From positions 434,001 to 498,000 of the forward strand of contig NZ_BDBI01000002.1 of the NCBI RefSeq assembly GCF_001612905.1: a DNA stretch of 64,000 nt, in the 5' to 3' direction. Shown in pieces: positions 29,534 to 39,628 of the stretch; position 1 is the first letter of the stretch; the number at the start of each line of letters is the position of its first letter. This DNA comes from Nocardia ignorata NBRC 108230 (GTDB lineage Bacteria > Actinomycetota > Actinomycetes > Mycobacteriales > Mycobacteriaceae). Under the pieces are notes generated by a model. It saw only the letters and a list, made by a program, of their open reading frames with translations, was not told where the DNA came from and searched no databases. The position numbers were made by a program, and so were the translations under genes.

Positions 29534-30601
29534 TCAGTCGCGCTGGGCGCCCAGGCTGATGCCGCGGGTGGCGAGCCACGGGATGGGGTCGATCTTGTCG
29601 GTGCCGTTCTGCCACACCTCGAAGTGCACGTGCGGGCCGGTGGAGAAGCCGCGGTTGCCCATGGTGGCGATCTGGTCGCCTGCCATCACGCGTTCACCCT
29701 GCGAGACCGTCGCGGTGTCGATGTGGCCGTAGATGGTGACGGTGCCGTCGTCGTGCAGGATGCGCACCCACATTCCGAAACCGGAGGCGGGGCCCGCCTC
29801 GATGACGGTGCCGTCGGCGACCGCGTAGATCGGGGTGCCGATCGGACCGGCCACGTCGATGCCGAGGTGCTGGACACCCCAGCGCGCGCCGAACCCGGAG
29901 GTGTAGTTACCGGTGGTGAATTTGGCGAACAGGGGCCGCAGCTTGGCGGACTCCTGGGCGGCCAGGTCTTCGGCGAACTTCTGGCCCTTGGCGAGGATGT
30001 CGTCGAAGTGGCTCCTGTCGGCCACGGCAGTGGCGTCGAGTACCTGCGGCGACGAGCCGGTGACGTGGTCGGCGACCTCGGTGGTGCTCATCGACTGGGC
30101 GGCGATCTCGTGGATCTGGCCCGCGGCTTCGTAGTCGACGCCCGTGTCGGGCTGCTGGGGGGAGGCCATGGCGGCCTGGCCGGCCGCGACGACCGCGCCC
30201 GCGGCGACGGCGATGACGGCGGCGCGGCCCTTCAGCGCGGTGGGCGGTGCGGGCACGCGGTGGGCACCGCCACGCCGCTCGGCGCGACGCGGTTCGGGTG
30301 CCGGATTCTCGGGTTCGGCGGGCGCCCAGTCTGTTTCGTAGGTGCCGGAGTCGTAGGAGCCCGACTCGTCGGCGGTCCATTCGTCCTCGGCGGGCGTCCA
30401 CGCGGCGTTGTCGGACCAGGCGTCGTTCCCGGACCAGGAGTTCTCGGTGTGCCAGGAATCGGTGCTCGGCCAGGCAGGCTGCTGCGGTTGTGGCGCGGCG
30501 GCGCGGGGGCTTCGCGGGTGCGAGGTGAACTCGTCGGCGTACCGGTAACGGTGGCCTGAGCTGTTGCGATCTTCAACTGGGAAGGTGGAGCGGTGGTTCA
30601 T
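29534..30601 (-). CDS. M23-family peptidoglycan endopeptidase (Rv0950c type)
   Basis: Probable cell-wall hydrolase of 355 residues. Residues 1-125 are low complexity and rich in Trp, Asp, Ser and Pro; a hydrophobic segment near 125-146 (GRAAVIAVAAGAVVAAGQAAMAS) anchors or exports it. A helical stretch follows, and the C-terminal LytM domain carries the zinc ligands in GVQHLGIDVAGP and GPHVHFEVWQNG. Both His motifs are intact, so activity is expected. It is divergent from sucC over a 514-bp region, as in M. tuberculosis. A SigA-like promoter is visible 100 bp upstream. Confidence 0.9.
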   Translation of the reverse strand: MNHRSTFPVEDRNSSGHRYRYADEFTSHPRSPRAAAPQPQQPAWPSTDSWHTENSWSGNDAWSDNAAWTPAEDEWTADESGSYDSGTYETDWAPAEPENPAPEPRRAERRGGAHRVPAPPTALKGRAAVIAVAAGAVVAAGQAAMASPQQPDTGVDYEAAGQIHEIAAQSMSTTEVADHVTGSSPQVLDATAVADRSHFDDILAKGQKFAEDLAAQESAKLRPLFAKFTTGNYTSGFGARWGVQHLGIDVAGPIGTPIYAVADGTVIEAGPASGFGMWVRILHDDGTVTIYGHIDTATVSQGERVMAGDQIATMGNRGFSTGPHVHFEVWQNGTDKIDPIPWLATRGISLGAQRD

Positions 30602-30655
30602 CGGCTACGCCTGACGTTCCTCAAGCTTGTCGTCCTCCTCAGTCCTGACCTGCCA

Positions 30656-30683
30656 GTCGTGACCTGGTTGTCGTGACCTGGTT
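30656..30683. repeat. Tandem 14-bp repeat in the M23 gene leader
   Basis: GTCGTGACCTGGTT occurs twice without spacer (30656-30669 and 30670-30683), with a degenerate third copy of TGACCTG just before. It lies between the predicted promoter and the start codon of the peptidase gene. Confidence 0.6.
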
Positions 30684-30701
30684 GTGACATCGACCGCATT
30701 G

Positions 30702-30730
30702 ACGGTAACGAAGCGATTGCAGAGTGGCAA
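30702..30730 (-). promoter_or_regulatory. SigA-like promoter of the M23 peptidase gene
   Basis: On the reverse strand TTGCCA (complement of 30725-30730), a 17-bp spacer and TACCGT (complement of 30702-30707) make a good -35/-10 pair, leaving a leader of about 95 nt. Confidence 0.55.
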
Positions 30731-31115
30731 GCGCTGGTCGAGAACCTACACTTGTCTGTGAGATTCGTCACCGTAATGCTGCGGAATAACTCACCGATTC
30801 GCGACACTTCGGGTGAGGTCGATCGACGACATAACGTAGTAGATGGCGGGGTGTTCCCCCTTTAGGTGTTCCGACCTGCCACGGCACCGAAAAACTACTC
30901 ACCAGTAGCCTTGGCCAGCGGTTTTGGTGACCTCCCCGCACCCGTCGTGACCTGCGCCACTTAGGATGAATGTGGTCGTTTAGCCCTCCCCGTGACTAGT
31001 TAGAGTCCGACCGACCCGCTAGCTGACCCCTCGAGCGACCTGCAACCAGTCGCTACGGCAAGTCGGGCCGCCAACAAAGACGTTGTCATAGCAACGCAGA
31101 CGAGACGGTGAGTAC
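30731..31115. other. Long upstream region of sucC
   Basis: A 385-bp gene-free stretch. Candidate -10 boxes for sucC are TAGGAT (30962-30967) and TAGAGT (31001-31006), neither with a good -35. The stretch has several TGACC repeats but no recognised riboswitch or operator. Confidence 0.3.
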
Positions 31116-32282
<1,167 letters not shown>

Positions 32283-32294
32283 GGAACAGCGAAC

Positions 32295-33212
32295 ATGTCC
32301 ATCTTCCTGAACAAGGACAACAAGGTCATCGTCCAGGGCATCACCGGCGGCGAGGGCACCAAGCACACCGCGCTGATGCTGAAGGCGGGCACCAACGTCG
32401 TCGGCGGCGTCAACGCGCGCAAGGCCGGTACCACGGTCAAGCACACCGACAAAGACGGCAACGAGATCGAGCTGCCTGTGTTCGCTTCCGTGGCCGAGGC
32501 CATGGAGAAGACCGGCGCCGACACCTCCATCGCGTTCGTGCCCCCGGCCTTCTCGAAGGACGCCATCATCGAGGCCATCGACGCGGAGATCCCGCTGCTC
32601 GTGGTCATCACCGAGGGCATCCCGGTGCAGGACTCCGCCTACGCGTGGGCCTACAACGTCGAAAAGGGCGAGAAGACCCGCATCATCGGCCCGAACTGCC
32701 CCGGCATCATCACCCCCGGCGAGGCGCTGGTCGGCATCACCCCGAACAACATCACCGGCAAGGGCCCCATCGGCCTGGTGTCGAAGTCGGGCACCCTGAC
32801 CTACCAGATGATGTACGAGCTGCGCGATTTCGGTTTCTCCACCGCGATCGGCATCGGCGGCGACCCGGTCATCGGCACCACCCACATCGACGCCATCGAG
32901 GCGTTCGAGAAGGACCCCGAGACCAAGATCATCGTGATGATCGGCGAGATCGGTGGCGACGCCGAAGAGCGCGCAGCGGCCTACATCAAGGCCAACGTGA
33001 CCAAGCCGGTCGTCGGCTACGTCGCGGGCTTCACCGCCCCCGAGGGCAAGACCATGGGCCACGCGGGCGCGATCGTGTCCAGTGGCGGCGGCACCGCGCA
33101 GGCCAAGCAGGAAGCGCTCGAGGCAGCGGGTGTGAAGGTCGGCAAGACGCCGTCCGCCACCGCCGCGCTCGCTCGCGAGATCCTGGAGAAGGCGTCCATC
33201 GCCTCTGCGTAA
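32295..33212 (+). CDS. sucD: Succinyl-CoA synthetase alpha subunit
   Basis: CoA-binding alpha subunit of 305 residues. [28 protein letters not shown] is the CoA site. [17 protein letters not shown] contains the active-site His that is phosphorylated, and [16 protein letters not shown] is the family signature. AAGGAA precedes the ATG. It completes the sucCD operon, followed by a stem-loop at 33231-33265. Confidence 0.98.
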   Translation: MSIFLNKDNKVIVQGITGGEGTKHTALMLKAGTNVVGGVNARKAGTTVKHTDKDGNEIELPVFASVAEAMEKTGADTSIAFVPPAFSKDAIIEAIDAEIPLLVVITEGIPVQDSAYAWAYNVEKGEKTRIIGPNCPGIITPGEALVGITPNNITGKGPIGLVSKSGTLTYQMMYELRDFGFSTAIGIGGDPVIGTTHIDAIEAFEKDPETKIIVMIGEIGGDAEERAAAYIKANVTKPVVGYVAGFTAPEGKTMGHAGAIVSSGGGTAQAKQEALEAAGVKVGKTPSATAALAREILEKASIASA

Positions 33213-33230
33213 TCCGCAAATCACACTGTC

Positions 33231-33265
33231 GAAGGCCGCTTTCAGGTTTAGCCTGGGCGGCCTTC
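33231..33265 (+). terminator. Stem-loop after sucD
   Basis: GAAGGCCGC (33231-33239) pairs perfectly with GCGGCCTTC (33257-33265). The T-run is weak, as usual in this group. Confidence 0.6.
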
Positions 33266-33413
33266 GTCGATTCATCCACAGGCGGTGGTTTATCCACAGC
33301 CTGCATCGGTAGGTGATGACCGCGGGCGTGGCGTGCAGTAGCGTCAGGTATCGGATCAGGCACCAGTCAGTTCGACGCGACCGATGCGCACGACTCGACA
33401 AGGAGACGACGAC

Positions 33414-34436
33414 ATGTCCTACCCGACAGGGGGCTCCGGGTACAACGCACCCGCGACACCCGCCGCGCCCGCGCAGGGCCCGAGCACCGGAGCCGCCGCG
33501 GCTGCGTCCGTGGACGACGGTGGCGCCAAGGGGCTGCCCTTCATTCTCACCGCCGCGGGCGCCGGACTCGGTGTTGTCACCTTCCTGCTCGGCTTCGCGC
33601 CGTTCATCGGTTTCTCCCTCGGGGCGAAAACCGAGACCAGCAGCATGTTCGATTCCAGTGCGGGCGGTTACGCGGCGCTGATCCTGGCCGCCGCGATCGT
33701 GGCCGGTCTGTCGCTGCTGCCCAAGCTGAACAACCTCCCCGTGGCCGTCGCTCTCGCCGCGGCCGGATTCGTGGGCATCGTGGTGGCGCTCATCAGCATC
33801 GAGAGCGCGGAACTGCAGTGGGGCGCCTTCGTCGTCTCGGTCTTCGCGTTCGTCGTCACCGTGTTGCTCGTGGTCGCGCTGCTGTTCCAGCTCGGCATCA
33901 TCAAGCCGCCTGCGCCCAAGCCCGCGCAGCCGCAGCAGCCGGGTCAGTACGGGCAGTACGGCCAGCAGGGTTACGGGCAGCAGGGATACGGCCAGCCGGG
34001 TCAGCAGCAGTCCTTCGGTCAGGGTGGTTACGGCCAGGCCTCGACCGGTGGGCAGTACCCCACGCAGTCGCCCTACGGTCAGCAGAGTTCGCCGTCGATG
34101 CCGCAGGCGCAGCAGCCGTCCTACGGTCAGCCGGGTCAGCAGCAGGGTTACGGTCAGCCGCAGCAGCAGTCGCCCTACGGCCAGCAATACGGCGCCGCGC
34201 CGCAGCAGCAGCCCTACGGTGGGGCCCCGCAGGCGCAGCCGCGTCCCGATGAGAGTGCCACCCAGACCTTCGGCGGCCAGCCGACCGGTCAGCCGTTCGG
34301 TGCCCCCAATTACGGTGGCGCGCAGCAGGGTTCGGCACCGCAGCCCGGGCAGAGTCAGCCGTTCGGTGGCGAGCAGAACGCCGACCCGGCGGCCGACGCG
34401 ACCACCGCGTTCCGTCCCAGCGACGACCAGAAGTAG
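33414..34436 (+). CDS. 34-kDa antigen homologue (Rv0954, DUF5336)
   Basis: A 340-residue membrane protein. About 45 Pro/Ala-rich residues are followed by four hydrophobic helices (near 48-70, 82-100, 105-125 and 133-155) and a C-terminal half of about 170 residues made of [10 protein letters not shown]-like repeats rich in Gln, Gly, Tyr and Pro. This layout and the position after sucCD match M. tuberculosis Rv0954, reported to belong to the division network and to lie next to perM. AAGGAG sits 8 nt before the ATG at 33414, which decides against an ATG at 33384. Its disordered tail may be a scaffold for divisome proteins. Confidence 0.88.
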   Translation: MSYPTGGSGYNAPATPAAPAQGPSTGAAAAASVDDGGAKGLPFILTAAGAGLGVVTFLLGFAPFIGFSLGAKTETSSMFDSSAGGYAALILAAAIVAGLSLLPKLNNLPVAVALAAAGFVGIVVALISIESAELQWGAFVVSVFAFVVTVLLVVALLFQLGIIKPPAPKPAQPQQPGQYGQYGQQGYGQQGYGQPGQQQSFGQGGYGQASTGGQYPTQSPYGQQSSPSMPQAQQPSYGQPGQQQGYGQPQQQSPYGQQYGAAPQQQPYGGAPQAQPRPDESATQTFGGQPTGQPFGAPNYGGAQQGSAPQPGQSQPFGGEQNADPAADATTAFRPSDDQK

Positions 34437-34473
34437 GAAAAACCGACGGCTGGTTGTGGCCCCAGGTTTCGAT

Positions 34474-34505
34474 CGCGAGCCCACAGGTGTGCCTGTGGGC
34501 TCGCG
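34474..34505 (+). terminator. Strong stem-loop after the Rv0954 homologue
   Basis: CGCGAGCCCACAGG (34474-34487) and its exact complement (34492-34505) form a 14-bp perfect stem with a TGTG loop, 37 bp after the stop codon. It separates the native operon from the inserted tnpB element. Confidence 0.7.
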
Positions 34506-34612
34506 GCGCGCCTGACCCGCGCTCGCCGGGGAAGCTGCCACGCTGAATTGACGTCGGCCATATCGCGCGGAGACACGGCAATTCCGTGCCCGTCTCTTAC
34601 ATTCTGATGTGC

Positions 34613-34618
34613 TAATTT
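34613..34618 (+). promoter_or_regulatory. -10 box of leaderless tnpB
   Basis: TAATTT with an upstream TGTGC, 7 nt before the tnpB ATG. It lies inside a CTTACA/TGTAAG inverted repeat (34596-34601 and 34617-34622). Confidence 0.45.
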
Positions 34619-34625
34619 GTAAGCC

Positions 34626-35732
34626 ATGTCGCAGGTGGTGAAGCGGGCCTACAAGTTCCGCTTCTACCCGTCCGGTGCACAAGCCGCGGAGCTGTCGCGC
34701 ACGTTCGGATGTGTTCGCCTGGTCTGGAACAGAGCATTGGATGCGCGGCAGCGTCGTTACGCGACGGAGTCGAAGTCGACCACTTATGTGCAAGCGTCCG
34801 CTGAACTGACCAAGTGGAAGAGCTTGCCGGAGTTGGCATTCCTCAACGAGGTCTCCTCGGTTCCGCTCCAGCAGGTGCTCCGGCATCAGCAGGCGGCCTT
34901 CGCGGCGTTCTACGCCAAGCGCGCCCGCTACCCGAGATTCAAGTCGCGAAAGCGTTCGCGTGCGTCCGCCGAGTACACCCGATCGGGTTTCCGGTGGCGC
35001 GGCGGGGAACTGACTCTCGCGAAGATGGCCGAACCGCTCGATATTCGGTGGTCCCGGCAGATGCCAGACGGGGCAGTACCGTCGACAGTCACCGTTTCGT
35101 GTGACAGCGCGGGTCGGTGGTTCGTGTCCTTGTTGGTAGAGGAGACCGTCGCCGCGCTGCCATCCACACCGCAGACAGTCGGCGTCGACGTAGGGTTGAC
35201 CTGTTTGGCTGTCCTGTCAACGGGGGAGAAGATCGTCAATCCTCGTCACGAGCGTGCCGACCGGCGCAGGCTGGCGAAGGCACAACGCGACCTGGCCCGG
35301 AAGATGAAGGGGTCGAACAATCGGGAGAAGGCCCGCCGAAAGGTGGCGCGTATTCATGCCCGGATCACCGACCGGCGTACCGATTTCCTGCACAAGTTGT
35401 CCACGAGACTGATTCGCGAGAACCAAGCGGTCGCCATCGAGGACTTGACAGTGCGCAACATGGTCGCCAACCACGCCCTGGCCCGTGCGATTTCGGACGC
35501 GAGCTGGCGGCAGCTGCGTTCGATGCTGGAGTACAAAGCGGACTGGTACGGCCGCGAGGTGTTGGTGGTGGATCGCTGGTACCCGTCGACCCGGGTGTGC
35601 TCGCATTGCGGTGCATTGCACGCCAGGCTGCCGCTGGACGTTCGCGAGTGGACTTGCCGCTGTGGCGCCGTCCATGATCGGGATGTGAACGCGGCTCGTA
35701 ACATCCTCGCTGCCGGGCTGGCAGAGAGGTGA
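34626..35732 (+). CDS. tnpB: TnpB, RNA-guided endonuclease of an IS200/IS605-family element
   Basis: A 368-residue TnpB. The N-terminal wedge/REC part begins KRAYKFRFYPSGAQAAEL, and the RuvC fold has all three acidic residues: Asp188 in VGVDVGL, Glu272 in VAIEDLTVRNM and Asp353 in RDVNAARNI. The inserted zinc ribbon has Cys325, Cys328, Cys344 and Cys346. The protein therefore looks intact and may cut DNA guided by an omega-RNA from its own 3' end. There is no RBS, and a TANNNT box 7 nt upstream suggests leaderless expression. Its stop overlaps the GTG start of the next frame by GTGA. Confidence 0.95.
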   Translation: MSQVVKRAYKFRFYPSGAQAAELSRTFGCVRLVWNRALDARQRRYATESKSTTYVQASAELTKWKSLPELAFLNEVSSVPLQQVLRHQQAAFAAFYAKRARYPRFKSRKRSRASAEYTRSGFRWRGGELTLAKMAEPLDIRWSRQMPDGAVPSTVTVSCDSAGRWFVSLLVEETVAALPSTPQTVGVDVGLTCLAVLSTGEKIVNPRHERADRRRLAKAQRDLARKMKGSNNREKARRKVARIHARITDRRTDFLHKLSTRLIRENQAVAIEDLTVRNMVANHALARAISDASWRQLRSMLEYKADWYGREVLVVDRWYPSTRVCSHCGALHARLPLDVREWTCRCGAVHDRDVNAARNILAAGLAER

Positions 35733-35848
35733 AACGCCTGCGGAGTCGGTATAAGTCCGGTCGGGAGTTCTCCCGACCGGCGGCCGATGGTGATGCAGGA
35801 ATTCCCGCCGTGTACGGCAGGGAGGATGCCAAGAGCTCCCGTAACGCC
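35690..35848 (+). ncRNA. Probable omega-RNA (reRNA) of the TnpB element
   Basis: The 3' end of tnpB and the region after it should make the guide RNA. It contains a perfect 10-bp stem CCGGTCGGGA/TCCCGACCGG with a GTTC loop (35757-35780) and a second stem around GCCG/CGGC (35804-35822). The scaffold would end with GGATGCCAA at 35832. The next 16 nt, GAGCTCCCGTAACGCC (35833-35848), would then be the guide and belong to the host perM region. The 5' end of the RNA is a guess. Confidence 0.55.
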
Positions 35849-37297
35849 TCCCGTAACCCCGTCCCCGGGGTCGAGCCGCCCTGGTGGTCGCTGCCACCGG
35901 ACCGGGCGCGGGCCCTGCTGCTCGTCGCCGCCCGGCCGACGATCTGCGCGCTGACGGCCATGATCGTCGTGGTGCTGCTGGTGATGCTCACCTCGGGCAC
36001 CGAACTCACCAGTGCGCCGGGCGCGGTCGCGGCCACCTGGCTTGCGGCTCATCAGATTCCGCTCACCGTCGGCCGGACCACCCTCGGTCTGCTGCCGCTG
36101 GTACCGACCGTCGTGCTGGTGTGGCTGGCCGCCCGCGAATGCGCACGAGCCGTGCCGAATCAGCCGACGCCGGTCGACCTGGGCTGGCTCACCGCCGCCG
36201 TACTCGCCGGGCCGCTCGTCATGACCTCGGTGTGCCTGGCCGTTGTCGGTGATGCCGCGGGCGTCACGCCACTCGAACCGCCCGGTGTCGGCATCGCTTT
36301 CGGCTGGGTGCTGGTGCTGTACCTGGCCGCGGCTGCCGCCGGGATCTGCGCCCGCGCCTGGGATTCGCTGTGTGCGCTGCTCCCCGTGGAAATCCCGGAG
36401 TGGGCGGTACTCGGCGCGCGCGCCGCCCGCCGCACCGTGCTGCGCATGCTCGGCTGCGCGGCGCTGGCGACGGTGATCTCGTTCGGCACGCACCTGTCCC
36501 GCGTCGGCGAGACCTATCAGCAGGCACACGATGTGACCGATGTGCTCGGCATGACCCTGCTCTCGCTGCTCTACCTGCCGAACGTGATCGTCGGCGCCGC
36601 CGGGATGCTCAGCGGTGCCGCGGTGCAGTTCGGGATCGGATCGGTGGGATTGTTCGGTGTGAGCGCCGGGCAGGTGCCGCCGATCCCCGCGTTGATCCCG
36701 CTGCCCACCGGTCCCGCCGCCGCGTGGTGGCCGGTGCTGCTGCTCGTACCGCTGGCCGTCGGCGTGCTCGGCGGCGTGGAACTCGGCCGCACGAGCGACG
36801 ATCGCCCCGGTGCGCCGTGGGCGACGCTCACCTGTGCCGGCCTGTCGACGCTCACCTTCCTGGTCCTGGCGATCCTGAGCAGCGGTCAGCTCGGCGCCGT
36901 CGGTTGGGTGGGGCCCGATCTGTTGATGCTGATCGTGCTGATGGTCACCTGGTTCGGTTTCGGCGGCTTCGTCGGCATGGTCTTCGCCCGCCGCTTCCTC
37001 GCACCGGCCGTCGAATACGACGACTACTCCTACGACGAGGACGACGACTACTACTACGAGGACGACGAAGACGAGGACGACGACTACGCCGACGATCACG
37101 ACGACGCCGACGACGACCACGAATACCCCGCCGACCCGGCTGTGGAAGTCGACGCCGAACTCGTCGAGGATATCGACGACGAACCCGAGGTGAGCATCGC
37201 CGCCCCCGGCTCGACGACCCCACCGACCGACGACATCGTCGACGCCGAGGTGGTGGAGCCGGACCTGCCGGAGGGTGACGGGGACACCGGTCGTTAA
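35729..37297 (+). CDS. perM: PerM-like divisome membrane protein (DUF6350), 5' end derived from the tnpB element
   Basis: A 522-residue integral membrane protein with about eight or nine helices (from residue 65 to about 420) and a strongly acidic tail (residues about 428-475 mostly Asp, Glu and Tyr). Position between the Rv0954 homologue and purN identifies it as the Rv0955/PerM homologue, which supports division in mycobacteria by stabilising FtsB. The GTG start overlaps the tnpB stop, and residues 1-35 read through the omega-RNA/right end of the element; native sequence seems to begin at Ser36. The real start is uncertain: no ATG or GTG in frame lies between residue 36 and the first helix with an RBS. 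The protein may now depend on tnpB translation. Confidence 0.8.
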   Translation: MKRLRSRYKSGREFSRPAADGDAGIPAVYGREDAKSSRNASRNPVPGVEPPWWSLPPDRARALLLVAARPTICALTAMIVVVLLVMLTSGTELTSAPGAVAATWLAAHQIPLTVGRTTLGLLPLVPTVVLVWLAARECARAVPNQPTPVDLGWLTAAVLAGPLVMTSVCLAVVGDAAGVTPLEPPGVGIAFGWVLVLYLAAAAAGICARAWDSLCALLPVEIPEWAVLGARAARRTVLRMLGCAALATVISFGTHLSRVGETYQQAHDVTDVLGMTLLSLLYLPNVIVGAAGMLSGAAVQFGIGSVGLFGVSAGQVPPIPALIPLPTGPAAAWWPVLLLVPLAVGVLGGVELGRTSDDRPGAPWATLTCAGLSTLTFLVLAILSSGQLGAVGWVGPDLLMLIVLMVTWFGFGGFVGMVFARRFLAPAVEYDDYSYDEDDDYYYEDDEDEDDDYADDHDDADDDHEYPADPAVEVDAELVEDIDDEPEVSIAAPGSTTPPTDDIVDAEVVEPDLPEGDGDTGR

Positions 37298-37353
37298 GCT
37301 CGACCCGGCGCATCGTCGATCGCCGCCACCCGACCACACGCAGGAGTAGAGCG

Positions 37354-38010
37354 CTGACGTCCTCGTTTGCCCAGTGGAAGCCCGCACGGACCCCGGCCAT
37401 CGTCGTCGTCCTCGCCTCGGGCACCGGCTCGCTGCTCAACGCACTACTGGCCGCCGCCCGCGAACCCGGTTACCCGGCGAAGATCGTCGCCGTGGGTGTC
37501 GACCGGGTATGCCAGGCCACCGAACACGCCGAGGCCGCGGGCGTCGACCACTTCCGGGTCGCGGTCAAGGATTTCGACGACCGAGCCGCCTGGGACCGGG
37601 CGCTCACCGACGCGGTCGCCGCGTTCGAACCCGACCTGGTCGTCTCGGCAGGCTTCATGAAGATCGTCGGCCCCGCGTTCCTGGAACGCTTCGGCGGCCG
37701 GTTCATCAACACCCATCCCGCGCTGCTGCCGTCGTTTCCCGGCGCGCACGGTGTGCGTGACGCGCTGGCCTACGGCGCCAAGGTCACCGGCTGCACGGTG
37801 CACCTGGTCGACGGCGGGGTCGATACGGGCCCGATCCTCGCGCAGGAGGCGGTCGACGTGCTGCCCGGCGACGACGAGGCCGCGCTGCACGAGCGCATCA
37901 AGGTTGTCGAGCGACGGTTGCTGGCGCAGGTCATCGCCGCCGTCGCGACGCGAGGCATTGTCTCCGACGGACGAAAGGCAGAGATACCAGATGAGCGAGC
38001 ACACCGGTGA
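37354..38010 (+). CDS. purN: Phosphoribosylglycinamide formyltransferase, probable CTG start
   Basis: Transfers formyl from 10-formyl-THF to GAR in purine synthesis. The 218 residues include [18 protein letters not shown] (phosphate loop), [16 protein letters not shown], the catalytic [17 protein letters not shown] with Asn and His, and [15 protein letters not shown] with the Asp. The frame is open upstream without ATG, GTG or TTG before the essential loop; a CTG at 37354 has AGGAG 7 nt upstream and gives the family's usual length. A GTG at 37492 would delete the phosphate loop. The stop overlaps the purH GTG (GTGA). Confidence 0.9.
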   Translation: MTSSFAQWKPARTPAIVVVLASGTGSLLNALLAAAREPGYPAKIVAVGVDRVCQATEHAEAAGVDHFRVAVKDFDDRAAWDRALTDAVAAFEPDLVVSAGFMKIVGPAFLERFGGRFINTHPALLPSFPGAHGVRDALAYGAKVTGCTVHLVDGGVDTGPILAQEAVDVLPGDDEAALHERIKVVERRLLAQVIAAVATRGIVSDGRKAEIPDERAHR

Positions 38011-39572
38011 GTGAACGTAAGGCGATCCGCAGGGCGCTGGTGAGCGTCTACGACAAGACCGGGCTCGTCGAGCTGGCCACCGGACTGCACGCCGCGGGCG
38101 TGGAGCTGGTGTCGACCGGTTCGACCGCGGGCAAGATCGCCGAGGCGGGCATTCCGGTCACCCGGGTCGAGGACCTGACCGGTTTCCCGGAGACCCTCGA
38201 CGGCCGCGTGAAGACGCTGCACCCGCGCGTGCACGCCGGCATCCTGGCCGACACCCGCCGCGCCGAGCACCTCGACCAGCTCACCGAGCTCGGTGTCGAG
38301 GCGTTCGAGCTCGTGGTGGTCAACCTCTACCCGTTCACCCAGACCGTGGCCAGCGGCGCCGGTGTGGACGAGTGCGTGGAGCAGATCGACATCGGCGGTC
38401 CGTCGATGGTGCGTGCCGCCGCCAAGAACCACCCGTCGGTCGGTGTGGTCGTCGACGTCACCGACTACGACGACGTGCTCGCGGCCGTGAAGTCGGGCGG
38501 CTTCACCCTAGCCGAGCGGACCGCGTTGGCCGCCAAGGCCTTCCAGCACACCGCGAACTACGACGTGGCCGTGGCGAGCTGGATGGGCTCGGTCGCCGTG
38601 CCCGCCGTGCAGCCCGAGACCGAGCAGTTCCCGAGCTGGGTCGCCGGTTCTTGGGAGCGGGCCGCGGTGCTGCGCTACGGCGAGAACCCGCACCAGGCCG
38701 CGGCGCTGTACACCAGCAACGACGGCACCGTCGGCATCGCGCAGGCGCAGCAGTTGCACGGCAAGGAGATGTCGTACAACAACTACACCGACGGTGACGC
38801 CGCCTGGCGCGCCGCGTTCGACTTCGACGAGCCCGCCGTGGCGGTCATCAAGCACGCCAACCCGTGTGGCATCGCCGTCGGCGCCGATATCGCCGAGGCG
38901 CACCGCAAGGCGCACGCCACCGATCCGGTGAGCGCCTACGGTGGCGTGATCGCCGCCAACCGTGAGGTGAGCGTCGAGATGGCCGAGCAGGTCGCCGAGA
39001 TCTTCACCGAGGTGATCGTGGCCCCCGGCTACGCGCCCGGTGCCGTCGAGGTGCTGCAGCGCAAGAAGAACGTGCGCGTGCTGGTCGCCGAGCCGCCGCG
39101 CCGCAAGGGTGTGGAACTGCGTCCGATCAGCGGCGGTGCGCTGCTGCAGGACCGCGACGTGCTCGACGCCACGGGCGACGACCCGGCCAACTGGACTCTC
39201 GCCGCCGGTGATCCCGCCGACGCCACCACGCTGGCCGATCTCGAATTCGCTTGGCGCGCTTGCCGTGCCGTGAAGTCGAACGCGATCCTGCTGGCCGACG
39301 ACGGCGCCGCTGTCGGCGTCGGCATGGGCCAGGTGAACCGGGTCGACTCCTGCAAGCTCGCCGTGGAGCGCGCGGGGGAGCGGGCCAAGGGTTCGGTCGC
39401 CGCCTCGGATGCCTTCTTCCCGTTCTCCGACGGCCCGCAGATCCTGGTCGCCGCGGGCGTGCGTGCCATCGTCCACCCGGGTGGTTCGATCCGCGACAAG
39501 GACACCGTGGAACTGTGCAAGGAAGCGGGCGTCACGCTGTACCTCACCGGGGCGCGCCACTTCGCGCACTGA
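38007..39572 (+). CDS. purH: Bifunctional AICAR formyltransferase/IMP cyclohydrolase
   Basis: Last two steps of IMP synthesis. The 521 residues comprise an N-terminal IMP cyclohydrolase domain ([59 protein letters not shown]) and a C-terminal formyltransferase with the [11 protein letters not shown] catalytic Lys-His pair and the final [28 protein letters not shown]. The start is GTG, coupled to purN by a GTGA overlap. A perfect hairpin terminator follows. Confidence 0.97.
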   Translation: MSERKAIRRALVSVYDKTGLVELATGLHAAGVELVSTGSTAGKIAEAGIPVTRVEDLTGFPETLDGRVKTLHPRVHAGILADTRRAEHLDQLTELGVEAFELVVVNLYPFTQTVASGAGVDECVEQIDIGGPSMVRAAAKNHPSVGVVVDVTDYDDVLAAVKSGGFTLAERTALAAKAFQHTANYDVAVASWMGSVAVPAVQPETEQFPSWVAGSWERAAVLRYGENPHQAAALYTSNDGTVGIAQAQQLHGKEMSYNNYTDGDAAWRAAFDFDEPAVAVIKHANPCGIAVGADIAEAHRKAHATDPVSAYGGVIAANREVSVEMAEQVAEIFTEVIVAPGYAPGAVEVLQRKKNVRVLVAEPPRRKGVELRPISGGALLQDRDVLDATGDDPANWTLAAGDPADATTLADLEFAWRACRAVKSNAILLADDGAAVGVGMGQVNRVDSCKLAVERAGERAKGSVAASDAFFPFSDGPQILVAAGVRAIVHPGGSIRDKDTVELCKEAGVTLYLTGARHFAH

Positions 39573-39586
39573 GTTCGCTCGCCCCG

Positions 39587-39623
39587 CAACGGGTGCCGCG
39601 CCGTCACGGTGCGGCACCCGTTG
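39587..39623. terminator. Terminator after purH
   Basis: CAACGGGTGCCGC (39587-39599) and its perfect complement (39611-39623) make a 13-bp stem 15 bp after the purH stop, in front of the convergent lipoprotein gene. Confidence 0.7.
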
Positions 39624-39628
39624 CCGTT

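Larger units (their letters stand above)
34553..35832 (+). mobile_element. TnpB-only IS200/IS605-type element (IS1341-like), ends approximate
   Basis: An element without tnpA lies in the otherwise conserved Rv0954-perM interval. Left: a TTGAC at 34548-34552 could be the target-adjacent motif, followed by a bulged hairpin at 34570-34596 (GAGAC...GTCTC arms with an inner ACGG/CCGT). Right: two stem-loops downstream of tnpB (35757-35780 and 35804-35822) and a terminal GGATGCCAA resembling the GGATGTCAA ends common in this group. No target duplication is seen, as expected for IS200/IS605. Both boundaries are inferred. Confidence 0.6.

Noticed and set aside
30602-30900. c-di-AMP (ydaO) riboswitch before the M23 peptidase gene
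   Set aside because: Often present at cell-wall hydrolase genes, but the conserved blocks are missing here.
33920-34250. Short tandem repeats resembling a repeat array
   Set aside because: They encode the Gln/Gly/Tyr-rich tail of the 34-kDa antigen homologue in frame; spacing is irregular and there are no spacers, so it is no CRISPR.
37015-37140. GAC/GAG-rich low-complexity stretch
   Set aside because: It is the acidic C-terminal tail of the PerM homologue, not a separate repeat.
37354-37492. Frameshift or truncation in purN
   Set aside because: The frame is intact; the apparent loss of the N-terminus comes from a probable CTG start codon.
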